Position numbers and translations under genes: made by a program
DNA from: Desulfobacterales bacterium
Lineage (GTDB): Bacteria; Desulfobacterota; Desulfobacteria; Desulfobacterales; C00003060
Length of the DNA: 13,299 nucleotides
Assembly (NCBI GenBank): GCA_030616425.1
Contig: JAUWXJ010000041.1
Span: 1 to 13,299, forward strand
Direction: 5' to 3'
The notes under the pieces: model-generated
The model's input: the letters and a program-made list of their open reading frames with translations, nothing else
Told to the model about the DNA's origin: nothing
The model's database searches: none
Shown: in pieces, positions 1 through 6,163 of the stretch
How positions within the stretch are numbered: position 1 is the stretch's first letter
How the letters are laid out: the number at the start of each line of letters is the position of its first letter

Positions 1-335
1 GTGCAGTTGAGAGAGCATGCATGGCCTGCAATGAGCATGTCCATGGATCCTATGGGAGTTCCTTGGCGTTCCAGAGATGCACGAATCCTCCCGCACTCCT
101 GGGCAGCCATGTCGTCACAGGAAAGGATTTCGAGGGGGGCAAGAAATTCGACCAGGGCAATTCTGTTCTGCTCGGGTTTTGAACTCTTTGCTGCTCCGTA
201 TTCAAGCTCGCTCAGGGTGATCGAGGAAACCCCGATGTCGGAAATACGAGGGTTCTTTAGCCGTCCGAGTGCCTGTTCCGGCTTTTTTTTGATGATGTAG
301 ATGCAGATGTTGGTGTCGAGCATGTGTGTGATCAC
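1..335 (-). CDS. vapC: VapC-type PIN-domain toxin (partial, C-terminus outside window)
   Basis: Toxin of a type II toxin-antitoxin pair; VapC proteins are Mg-dependent ribonucleases of the PIN fold. About 111 residues are visible before the window edge, and the last 20 or so of a normal 130-135 residue VapC are missing. The N-terminus carries the classic MLDTNICIYIIK motif with the first catalytic Asp (residue 7). The second acidic position is Glu43 in SELEYG, and the third is Asp99 in SMDMLIAGHA. I chose the GTG at 333-335. Its G and T overlap the vapB stop (GTGA overlap), an AGGGA ribosome site lies about 7 nt upstream, and the resulting start MITHMLDTN is usual for the family. An in-frame ATG at 321-323 is the alternative. 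The overlap implies translational coupling with the antitoxin. The catalytic residues present suggest an intact toxin, but the cut-off end cannot be judged. Confidence 0.93.
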   Translation of the reverse strand, partial: MITHMLDTNICIYIIKKKPEQALGRLKNPRISDIGVSSITLSELEYGAAKSSKPEQNRIALVEFLAPLEILSCDDMAAQECGRIRASLERQGTPIGSMDMLIAGHACSLNC

Positions 336-559
336 AGTTCTTCCCTGGGCTGATGCTCTGGCTGTTCCCTGGTGATCATGAAGTCGTCGGAAAAATGGTC
401 GAGGCTGTTTACGAGCGATGCCCATGGATCGCCCTTGGGAATGAGCATGACCACCCCGTGGAGCTTTTTGATATAAACATCAGATCCCGAAAATCGGCAA
501 TCCTTAGGCAAGCGAACCGCCTGGCTGCGGCCATTAACAAAAAGGCGTGCTGTTTTCAT
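332..559 (-). CDS. vapB: VapB-type antitoxin (AbrB/SpoVT-like DNA-binding fold)
   Basis: Antitoxin partner of the adjacent vapC, 75 residues. The N-terminal half (MKTARLFVNGRSQAVRLP, then DVYIKKL and VMLIPKG) is the swapped-hairpin AbrB/VapB DNA-binding domain. The acidic, polar C-terminal tail (from about residue 50) is the part that in this family wraps around and blocks the toxin. I chose the ATG at 557-559 because a GGGGG ribosome site lies just upstream and the family motif begins directly there. The open frame continues to 730, but that stretch crosses the promoter and has no antitoxin features. It is the first gene of a two-gene operon and overlaps vapC. VapB-VapC complexes usually repress their own promoter, and the palindrome at 589-604 is the likely binding site. 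Confidence 0.93.
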   Translation of the reverse strand: MKTARLFVNGRSQAVRLPKDCRFSGSDVYIKKLHGVVMLIPKGDPWASLVNSLDHFSDDFMITREQPEHQPREEL

Positions 560-586
560 TTGAACCCCCATGATGGTGTTGTTGTT

Positions 587-622
587 TATATAGTATATAC
601 CATAGCATAGATCATATGTCAA
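587..622 (-). promoter_or_regulatory. vapBC promoter with palindromic operator
   Basis: On the minus strand a perfect -35 box TTGACA (622 down to 617) is followed after 17 nt by TATATA (599 down to 594), a good sigma-70 promoter about 35-40 bp ahead of vapB. The -10 box sits in the centre of an imperfect 16-bp palindrome (589-604, TATAGTATATACCATA; 14 of 16 positions symmetric). A repressor bound there would block RNA polymerase, which fits autoregulation by a VapBC complex. The promoter match and the palindrome are seen directly; the binding protein is inferred. Confidence 0.75.
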
Positions 623-873
623 CTTAATTATTATGATAATTGCGCTGCGTAACCAGCTGCTACACCAAGACCGCTCGTAATCTTGCGGCCTGTGAGCCGC
701 GTCGTTGGAAGCCCCAGGGGCCAAGACCATACATTTTTTTCACATCCTAGTAATATTTCGGCCTGCAAATTCCTTACAGTGGCTTGCCATGATCCAAAGC
801 TCGGCAAGTGCGACGATAGCTAACCCATATCACAACGCTTTGCCCGGTCCAAATTGACCTGTAACCTGTCTGG
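623..873. other. Intergenic stretch without recognisable gene
   Basis: No coding frame with family features on either strand. Only a small perfect hairpin (GCGGC at 685-689, GCCGC at 696-700) and a CCCC/GGGG palindrome near 711-718 stand out. With the MITE-like element to its right it makes up the gap of about 650 bp between vapB and ispD. The vapBC pair and the MITE together make this end look like an accessory insertion next to core genes. Confidence 0.5.
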
Positions 874-1150
874 CTAGTGTCGTGTCCCAGAAATAAGTTG
901 AATTACTGACACGGTAGCCGAAAGCCTTTTCCGATCGACATTGAGCATTTTCGGAATCAGACGGCAGCTGAGTGAAGCGCCAAGAATCACAAACTGTTTG
1001 AGGGCACTAGCCCGAGTTTAGCGCAAGGCTTCACTCCGTGCCGTGATTTAGCGCAACGAAGCTGACGTCCCGAAAATGGTCACGGAGAAAGGAAAATGGC
1101 TTGATGGCGACTCCATGTTTTTTCAACGAACTTGTGGGACACAACACTAG
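874..1150. mobile_element. MITE-like fold-back element, 277 bp, no transposase
   Basis: The ends are 27-bp imperfect inverted repeats (874-900 and 1124-1150). Both start CTAGTGT, then C or T, then GTGTCCCA, and both end in GTTG at the inner side. CTAG at each tip may be part of the repeat or a duplicated 4-bp target. Inside, the two halves also pair: AAGCC-TTTTCC and CATTTTCGG on the left recur inverted on the right (around 1060-1110), and GAGTGAAGC (970-978) pairs with GCTTCACTC (1028-1036), so the whole element could fold into a long hairpin. It encodes no transposase or other protein. Non-autonomous elements of this kind are moved by a transposase encoded elsewhere; I cannot assign the IS family. 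Confidence 0.72.
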
Positions 1151-1170
1151 ATCAGAGTTCAGGAAAGAGC

Positions 1171-1211
1171 GAGGGCTTCTGTCTTGCGGCAGCTAAAGGT
1201 GAAGCCCCCTC
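1171..1211 (-). terminator. Possible terminator downstream of ispD
   Basis: The ispD stop codon runs straight into an inverted repeat: GAGGGGGCTTC (1211 down to 1201) pairs with GAAGCCCTC (1179 down to 1171) around a 21-nt loop. The stem is GC-rich with a small bulge, and the downstream T-tract is weak (GCTCTTTCC). It may work as an attenuated or Rho-assisted terminator, or simply as a 3' stabilising hairpin. Confidence 0.5.
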
Positions 1212-2031
1212 ATTGTTCTCGGCAGGTAAGTATGGCTTCGGCCAACTTGAAATCCTCAGAAGTAGTAATCTTAATGTTATAGGGATCACCTGGAATCACC
1301 TTCACCACCTCACCGCACAGCTCGACCAGTTCAGCGTCATCTGTCCCCACATAGGCTTCTTTTTGTGCGGCCATATGGGCTCCAAGGATAAGATTATAAT
1401 AAAATGCTTGAGGTGTTTGGGCCATCCTGATCATGTTACGCTTCATGGTCACAACCACACGGTCATGTTCGTCCACTGTCTTTACAGTGTCGCCGGTGGC
1501 TAAGGCCAGGATACAGCCCCCATATTTCTCAGCTACCCTAACACACTCAGCGATCTGGTCGATCTTCACAAACGGCCGGACACCGTCGTGGATAACCACC
1601 AAGTCAAACCTGCTGTCAATCGCTTTCAAACCATTGTATACCGACTCCTGTCTTGTGGCACCCCCAGCAACTAGATGAATCGGTTTCTTGGGTTTCAGCG
1701 GATCGAGGATCTCCTTCTTGCATAAAGGATCATCACCACTAGGAATTACCAGGAATATCTCTTCAATAGTATCGCATCTTTCAAAGGCAAGAAGGGTATG
1801 GGCCAGCACTGGTCGGTTTCCCAGCATCACGTATTGCTTCCTGCCTTCAGCTCCCATCCGGGCCCCCTCCCCTGCCCCTACAATAACCGCGGCAACCCTG
1901 TTTGCGGATTTGCGGCTGACGCCTTGAGAATAGCACGAATTGCGGCCCGCCCTGGTGCGGACTGGGCCAGGGATTGCGGATTGCGGATTTTTAATTTCGG
2001 ATTGGTTCATTGGACTTTGGACAACGAGCAT
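1210..2031 (-). CDS. ispD: 2-C-methyl-D-erythritol 4-phosphate cytidylyltransferase (IspD)
   Basis: Third enzyme of the MEP isoprenoid pathway: it joins CTP and methylerythritol phosphate to give CDP-methylerythritol. In the 273-residue reading frame the enzyme starts near residue 45. The CTP-binding glycine-rich loop is VGAGEGARMG (51-60) followed by RKQY. VAGGATRQESVYNGL (121-135), VIHDGVRPF (147-154), GTDDAELVE (229-237) and the C-terminal PGDPYNIKITTSEDFKLAEAI are all typical. The usual length is about 230 residues, so about 40 are extra at the N-terminus. These come from a 36-bp intergenic-type repeat (IPGPVRTRAGRN, residues 20-31) and heptamer sequence. No ATG, GTG or TTG lies in frame between that repeat and the enzyme domain, so translation must begin at 2031 or 2010, or at a non-standard codon; neither ATG has a good ribosome site. 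ispF, often adjacent, is not here. Confidence 0.93.
   Translation of the reverse strand: MLVVQSPMNQSEIKNPQSAIPGPVRTRAGRNSCYSQGVSRKSANRVAAVIVGAGEGARMGAEGRKQYVMLGNRPVLAHTLLAFERCDTIEEIFLVIPSGDDPLCKKEILDPLKPKKPIHLVAGGATRQESVYNGLKAIDSRFDLVVIHDGVRPFVKIDQIAECVRVAEKYGGCILALATGDTVKTVDEHDRVVVTMKRNMIRMAQTPQAFYYNLILGAHMAAQKEAYVGTDDAELVELCGEVVKVIPGDPYNIKITTSEDFKLAEAILTCREQ
1939..1974 (-). repeat. 36-bp palindromic REP-like repeat, copy 1 (inside ispD 5' end)
   Basis: Identical over 36 bp to 12430-12465. It contains a stem CCCTGG (1950-1955) / CCAGGG (1967-1972) and overlapping GGCCC/GGGCC complementarity, like bacterial REP elements. It is followed directly by heptamer units GGATTGC. It lies within the ispD reading frame and translates as IPGPVRTRAGRN. 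Confidence 0.85.
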
Positions 2032-2060
2032 CCACTGACCACTGACCAGTGACCAGTTAC
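1971..2060. repeat. Heptamer array between the HPr-domain gene and ispD
   Basis: Consecutive 7-bp units on the plus strand: GGATTGC at 1971 and 1978, GGATTTT at 1985, TAATTTC at 1992 and GGATTGG at 1999. After a short break come TTGGACT at 2010 and TTGGACA at 2017. Then CACTGAC at 2033 and 2040, CAGTGAC at 2047 and CAGTTAC at 2054 follow without gaps. CACTG and CAGTG units allow local fold-back. The array covers both candidate ispD start codons and nearly all of the 38-bp intergenic space. Confidence 0.75.
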
Positions 2061-2069
2061 TACTGTCGT

Positions 2070-3386
2070 CTATTGCTTAAGGTAGGAGAGTTCTTTGGGC
2101 AAAGGAATTCCCTTGCCCATTGAATCTTCACCGTAGTTTACACTGGATAGAATCCGGATGTCTTTTAAGGCGCGCATGTCCCCTTTAAAGGCAATCTCCT
2201 TGATCTCCTCTTTTTGAATCTTGCCCCCGGCCCACTGAATGTCTAGAACGCTACTCGCATCAAAGCGATCAGAATCGACCCAGAGTTCCACCTGACCACC
2301 ATAATGCTGAACGATCTTGGCCACCAGCATGGCAGGCCGGCTGTGAAGACCAAGCTCTTGTGGTAAGCCCACTACAATAGACCCCTGCTCCGTATTCTCA
2401 TTCAAAAGCTCTTGGGCGAGATCTTGACCTTGTACCAAGAAATACCATATGTAATAGAGCCCATAATTCACAATGCGATCAAGGATATCTACAGGCCGAA
2501 CAGCCTTGATCAATCTATCACGGACCCTCTTATATATATCCTTGTAGCCCACATTGTGGAGGTGCCGTTCATAATAGTGCAAGAGACGACGCGTAAGTTC
2601 TAACAGGTGAAGTACAATTGAAATGTACCCACGTAACCGCTTCAGTTTGATATCTTGAAGCCGGAGTCCGCTTCGATTCACATACGTGTCAAAGGATGAT
2701 TGCAGACTGTGGACGACCATTTCAAATCGCCGTGCTTCTTGCTCATTAAAGTTGGAAGGCACAATGCTCTTAATCTGAGCTGAGCTGTACGGCTCATAAA
2801 ACCCTAATGCCTCAAATTCCTTGGCTACCCTAAAAAACTCAGTAGTTATCTTGACAATATTCTTCTTCTCCTCCTCCAGGTTTTTATCGTCGATGTCAAA
2901 CTCAAGGGAGGTCTGAGTGGATATTCCAAGAAAATCGTCCCACGAGAAACGGTCTTCAGGCAACTTGATCTGCAAGCGCTTTGCTTCCTTCAATATATTA
3001 CGGGAGATCCTCCTCAAAGACTCTATCAGGAACTTATGGGTGGTGTGTCCTGCTTCCTCAAACCCCTCGGTCTCTTCTAAGTCATACAAAGGGAACCGCT
3101 TGGAGATGTGTTTCTGGGAATAACTCGCTTCAGACAGGTTTCTCACACTTGAGACCAGCTCGCGATAATAATACCAATTGGAATTGTTTTTCGCGCCATG
3201 AAAGTCCAAAAAATCTTCTAGGAGTTTCGAGCTTGAGACCATTTTGGCATACAATTTCTTGGTAAAGGTCTCGCGCTCACGCTCGGTTTTGCAGATATAG
3301 ATGCAACACTGCAGAAACTCCTCTGAAAATATCTGGGCTTTTTCGGAAAAACTCGCTTTGTGGTCAACAATCACAGGTTCTTGCAT
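2070..3386 (-). CDS. Large HPr-domain protein with long alpha-helical N-terminal region
   Basis: 438 residues. The last 100 or so (about 335-422) are an HPr phosphocarrier domain: GSIVVGLPQELGLHSRPAML with the phospho-acceptor His348 in the GLHSRP motif. The segment ASSVLDIQWAGG aligns with the HPr Ser-46 region; Ser379 seems to keep the regulatory serine, while the preceding Lys is replaced by Ser. Classic HPr is about 88 residues and free-standing; here about 330 residues precede it. They are charged and probably helical, with an aromatic stretch near 308-316 (YGLYYIWYF), and no signal peptide, clear membrane segment or enzyme motif that I recognise. A role as a PTS-like regulator or phosphorylation sensor is inference only. 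The ATG at 3384-3386 has GAGG only 2 nt upstream, a weak spacing, but no other in-frame start exists nearby. It follows rnpB and precedes ispD. Confidence 0.85.
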   Translation of the reverse strand: MQEPVIVDHKASFSEKAQIFSEEFLQCCIYICKTERERETFTKKLYAKMVSSSKLLEDFLDFHGAKNNSNWYYYRELVSSVRNLSEASYSQKHISKRFPLYDLEETEGFEEAGHTTHKFLIESLRRISRNILKEAKRLQIKLPEDRFSWDDFLGISTQTSLEFDIDDKNLEEEKKNIVKITTEFFRVAKEFEALGFYEPYSSAQIKSIVPSNFNEQEARRFEMVVHSLQSSFDTYVNRSGLRLQDIKLKRLRGYISIVLHLLELTRRLLHYYERHLHNVGYKDIYKRVRDRLIKAVRPVDILDRIVNYGLYYIWYFLVQGQDLAQELLNENTEQGSIVVGLPQELGLHSRPAMLVAKIVQHYGGQVELWVDSDRFDASSVLDIQWAGGKIQKEEIKEIAFKGDMRALKDIRILSSVNYGEDSMGKGIPLPKELSYLKQ

Positions 3387-3441
3387 GACCTCAACATATC
3401 CTTCACTGAGCGATAGCTCAATAGACTAGACGGTTTTGTAT

Positions 3442-3844
3442 GCCAGAGCAGGCCGTAAGCCGAGTTCTGTTTTCCATAGCGGTCACCCTCTACGGAACCA
3501 CGATCATTCATCTCAGGGTATTGGTTGCCCAATACCTCTTGCGACCAACCCAGAAGCTCGGACGGGCCGCCCTCAAACGCTTCCCTATTTGGTCTTGCTC
3601 CGGGTGGGGTTTACCTAGCTTCCCCAGTCACCCGGGGAACTGGTGCGCTCTTACCGCACCTTTTCACCCTTACCCTGCGAGATAGACGTCACCGTCATCT
3701 CACATGGCGGTATCTTTTCTGTGGCACTTTCCTTCGCGTTGCCACGACTCCGCATTACGGAGCACCCTGCCCTTTGGAGCTCGGACTTTCCTCCCGCGTC
3801 TGCAAAAAATTGAAGGCGCGAGCGATCGTGTAGCCTGCTCTGAC
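3442..3844 (-). ncRNA. rnpB: RNase P RNA (bacterial type A)
   Basis: Catalytic RNA of RNase P, which matures tRNA 5' ends. On the minus strand the universally conserved elements appear in order: GAGGAAAGTCCGAGCTCC near the 5' side (3793 down to 3776), GGTAAGAGCGCACCAG in the middle (about 3655-3640) and AACAGAACTCGGCTTACGG near the 3' end (3471 down to 3453). The ends were placed by the P1 helix: GTCAGAGCAGGC (3844 down to 3833) pairs over 12 bp with GCCTGCTCTGGC (3453 down to 3442), giving about 403 nt, normal for type A. No protein gene competes here; open frames across it are by chance. It lies between the zinc-ribbon and HPr-domain genes. No clear sigma-70 promoter is visible just upstream. 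Confidence 0.97.
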
Positions 3845-3878
3845 ATACGCACAAAAAATCTTTGACCACCAGCCCACC

Positions 3879-3911
3879 AAAAATTTCACGTGATAAGTCT
3901 ATCACATGAAA
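3879..3911 (-). terminator. Intrinsic terminator between zinc-ribbon gene and rnpB
   Basis: On the minus strand a 12-bp stem with one mismatch (TTTCA-T-GTGATA paired with TATCAC-G-TGAAA, loop GACT) is followed at once by TTTTT (3883 down to 3879). It ends about 160-190 nt past the zinc-ribbon stop codon and about 35 nt before the rnpB 5' end. It would separate rnpB from upstream transcription, or end a small RNA. The symmetric sequence could instead be an operator. Confidence 0.65.
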
Positions 3912-4070
3912 CAGGCTTTGTGAAGCCCTTGGGCTGAAAGGTAGAGTTGCTTTGTACCAATGACACACCCAGTAAGAGTGACAAATACCTTTATATGTTC
4001 CGATCGAGCTCGCCTTAAAGGACGGGGTTCTGCTTTACTGCAGTGTTTCGCGTGGTGGGGAACAAGCCGG

Positions 4071-4790
4071 TCAGGCTGAAGTCTCGGACTCTTTCCAGTA
4101 GATAATTCGGTAACAATTTGGGCAAAATTGCAGGGTGTCCTGTCTTTGAAGCTCGTTATACATCTGTGCCGGGATGCTCAGGTGGCATTCAGAGCAGGTT
4201 GCGTTGTTGACCAATGCAACCGCTACACCCCCGTTCCTTGCCTTGATCTGCTCATATTTTTCAAGGAGTTTGGGGGCTATAGTTTCCATCAACTTCTCCC
4301 TAGACTTTTCCATATCAGAGAGTTCCTCTTCGACCCGGGCAACTTCTTTTGCAACAGCTTCTTTTTCGTTTTCAAGGCGATCCAGCATGGCTGACAGATT
4401 CTTTTCCTTGGCCTCAAGCCCTTTATTCAGATTCTCCAATTCCTCCAAGCAATCCAAAATTCTGTCCTCTTTATATGCATTTCCTTTTTCAGCCGCTTCA
4501 ATCTCCTTTAATAGTGCCCGATACTCCCTGTTGTTCTTGATGTTCATGAGCTGACCCCGACTTTTCCTAATGTGAGCCAGGCCGTCTTCTATCTCAGCCT
4601 CATAATCGCGTTGGGTCTTCTTAAGCCCTTGGATCCGGCTCCTATCACCCTCGACGTCTTCTGCAAGCGTTTCTAATTCTTTTTCAAGGCCTCGGAGTCT
4701 TTCAGGGCCTTCACGTATTTGCCATCTTAACCCATCCAATTCCCGATCTTTTTCTTGAAGTCTTACCAGCAAGTCGATCTGCTTTTTCAC
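4071..4790 (-). CDS. Coiled-coil protein with C-terminal C4 zinc ribbon
   Basis: 239 residues of the C4-type zinc-ribbon / CT398-like family, whose molecular role is not settled (links to nucleic acids or to the cell envelope have been suggested). Residues 5-180 are a heptad-rich charged coiled coil with the family signature NIKNNREYRALLKEIE (83-98). The C-terminus holds the zinc ribbon with Cys199-X2-Cys202 and Cys223-X2-Cys226 (CSEC ... CPNC). No signal peptide or membrane segment, so probably cytoplasmic. The GTG at 4788-4790 is chosen because a strong GGGGGAG site lies 4-5 nt upstream and the protein starts as expected (MKKQIDLLVRLQEKD). It is downstream of nif3, a pairing I know from Desulfobacterota and other phyla, with a fold-back repeat between the two. 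Confidence 0.9.
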   Translation of the reverse strand: MKKQIDLLVRLQEKDRELDGLRWQIREGPERLRGLEKELETLAEDVEGDRSRIQGLKKTQRDYEAEIEDGLAHIRKSRGQLMNIKNNREYRALLKEIEAAEKGNAYKEDRILDCLEELENLNKGLEAKEKNLSAMLDRLENEKEAVAKEVARVEEELSDMEKSREKLMETIAPKLLEKYEQIKARNGGVAVALVNNATCSECHLSIPAQMYNELQRQDTLQFCPNCYRIIYWKESETSA

Positions 4791-4803
4791 AGTACTCCCC
4801 CTG

Positions 4804-4925
4804 ATAATTATAGGTAACTACTCAGGTTGTCAGGTTCACGGTTCACGGTTGGCTACTTTCTTCATCGCTCTCTAACCTTGAACCGTGAACCTTGGAACTT
4901 TGAACCCGAGTAGCTACAATTATAG
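4804..4925. repeat. Long imperfect inverted repeat made of heptamers
   Basis: The left arm carries GGTTCAC at 4833 and 4840 and GGTTGGC at 4847. The right arm carries the complement type: AACCTTG at 4874, AACCGTG at 4881, AACCTTG at 4888, GAACTTT at 4895 and GAACCCG at 4902, all in 7-bp phase. Outside these, ATAATT and CTACTC on the left match the inverted CTACTC/ATAATT on the right (GAGTAG at 4908, AATTAT at 4918). The whole fills most of the 190-bp gap between nif3 and the zinc-ribbon gene and would form a long hairpin in the transcript. Confidence 0.78.
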
Positions 4926-4979
4926 TACGATTTTCAAATATAAGGTAACTCTTTAGCTTTTAGGACTATCCCCTTGCAT

Positions 4980-6098
4980 TCAAAGATAATAAAAGCAATC
5001 TTTCTCCTGTGCGCATGCCTTCACCTCAACAGCATAACCCCTTGTTGACAAGGCGTTTTTCAAGCCCGCTGCAAGGCTTTCGACCACTATGTGCTCAGAA
5101 GCAAAATGTCCTATATCAATCAATGCGCGCCCAAGGGCCTCGACCCGGCGGCCATCATGATAACCGAGATCGCCACTCACATAGACCTGTGCATCAGAGG
5201 CAAGAAAATCCTCTAATAGGCCCTTTCCGCTACCACTGCACACGGCCACACGCCTGATGATTTGCCTTGAATCTCCAGCAGCTTTTACTGCGTCTAATCC
5301 TAATGCCTCTTTGACCCTTTGGGCAAACGCTTCGAGAGTCAAATCCTTCCCAAGGTTACCGATGCGTCCCAAACCTGCTTTCGGCATTTCTGGACTTGTA
5401 GCATAGACATCATAGGCCATTTCCTCATACGGATGCACCTTCTCCAAGGATTTGATGACCTCTGACAAATCCCTCTTTGGTACCAATACCTCAATCCTGT
5501 ATTCACTACTGTGGCTGATTTCACCTAAACGGCCCTCAAAGGGCTTGGCCGTGGGACCTGGCCTGAAGGTCCCTGTACCTTTGGTCCGAAAAGACACATG
5601 GGTGTATTTTTCAGCTATTCCGGCACCCGATTCAAATAGGGCCTCAAGAATTTTCTCCTCGTGTCCCTCTGGAACGAATACAACCAGCTTGTATAAGTTT
5701 GTGTGGCTAAACGGTTTCAGTACCGTTGTGTCCTGAAGCCCGATTCTTTCAGCCAAAATATCGTTCACTCCACCAACGGCACTATCCAGATTGGTGTGGG
5801 CACAAAAGATTGCAAGCTTTTTTTGCAAGGCAGCCCGTATAACTTTTCCCGTGGATGTTTCCAGATCTACAGACGCAAGGGGATAGAATATCAGCGGATG
5901 ATGAGTGATCAAAAGGCTGACCCCTTGCCGACAAGCCTCGGCCACAATTTCATCACTCGCATCAAGGGCAACCCATATCTTGCCAACCTGCCAGTCCTGA
6001 TGGCCGACCTGAAGACCTATGTTGTCCCAGTCCTGCGCCAAAGATGCAGGGGCGATCTCTTCCATCACCTCCATAATATTTCTTAGTGAAGCGACCAC
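4980..6098 (-). CDS. Nif3-like dinuclear metal centre protein with PII-like insert
   Basis: 372 residues, NIF3/YbgI/YqfO family: toroidal proteins with a di-metal site, sometimes annotated as GTP cyclohydrolase I type 2; the physiological reaction is uncertain. Metal-ligand motifs are ITHHPLIF (His66, His67), HTNLDSAVGG (101-110, Asp105) and, near the C-terminus, GDLGYHD (309-315) and GHFASEH (330-336; His331, Glu335). Between the halves, about residues 135-235, is the extra PII-like domain of the long YqfO subfamily (LYKLVVFVPEG ... VHPYEEMAYDVY). I chose the GTG at 6096-6098: GGAGA lies about 7 nt upstream, and the resulting MVASLRNIMEVMEEIAP is a normal family start. An ATG at 6143 would add 15 residues not typical of the family. 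It follows tRNA-Met and precedes the zinc-ribbon gene. Confidence 0.93.
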   Translation of the reverse strand: MVASLRNIMEVMEEIAPASLAQDWDNIGLQVGHQDWQVGKIWVALDASDEIVAEACRQGVSLLITHHPLIFYPLASVDLETSTGKVIRAALQKKLAIFCAHTNLDSAVGGVNDILAERIGLQDTTVLKPFSHTNLYKLVVFVPEGHEEKILEALFESGAGIAEKYTHVSFRTKGTGTFRPGPTAKPFEGRLGEISHSSEYRIEVLVPKRDLSEVIKSLEKVHPYEEMAYDVYATSPEMPKAGLGRIGNLGKDLTLEAFAQRVKEALGLDAVKAAGDSRQIIRRVAVCSGSGKGLLEDFLASDAQVYVSGDLGYHDGRRVEALGRALIDIGHFASEHIVVESLAAGLKNALSTRGYAVEVKACAQEKDCFYYL

Positions 6099-6149
6099 AC
6101 CTTTTCTCCAAAAAGCGAAAAGGCGTGATCCACCGGACCACACCTTTTC
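6093..6149. repeat. 14-bp direct repeat at the nif3 start
   Basis: GACCACACCTTTTC occurs at 6093-6106 and again at 6136-6149, 43 bp apart. The inner copy spans the GTG start codon of nif3; only that copy is followed by the complement of a ribosome site (TCTCC). It could be a small local duplication or a pair of sites for a regulator. Confidence 0.5.
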
Positions 6150-6163
6150 ATTTCGGAACCAGG

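Noticed and set aside
1..300. Plus-strand open frame of 99 residues
   Set aside because: It is antisense to vapC, which has clear PIN motifs; the plus-strand protein has no family features.
560..730. N-terminal extension of vapB up to an ATG at 730
   Set aside because: It crosses the promoter and operator and has no ribosome site; the antitoxin motif starts at 559 behind a good site.
1132..1503. Plus-strand open frame of 123 residues starting in the MITE end
   Set aside because: It is antisense to ispD, and its protein has no recognisable features.
3884..3911. CRP- or FNR-type operator
   Set aside because: The half-site spacing (GTGATA-N4-TATCAC) fits neither consensus, and the T-run that follows on the minus strand makes a terminator the better explanation.
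3651..3968. Minus-strand open frame of 105 residues
   Set aside because: It overlaps the RNase P RNA, whose conserved sequence explains the region.
4822..4910. CRISPR array
   Set aside because: The units are 7 bp with no spacers, degenerate, and arranged as an inverted pair; no cas genes are present.
6099..6143. nif3 start at the upstream ATG
   Set aside because: The added 15 residues are not typical of the family and come from the duplicated segment; the GTG at 6098 has a good ribosome site.
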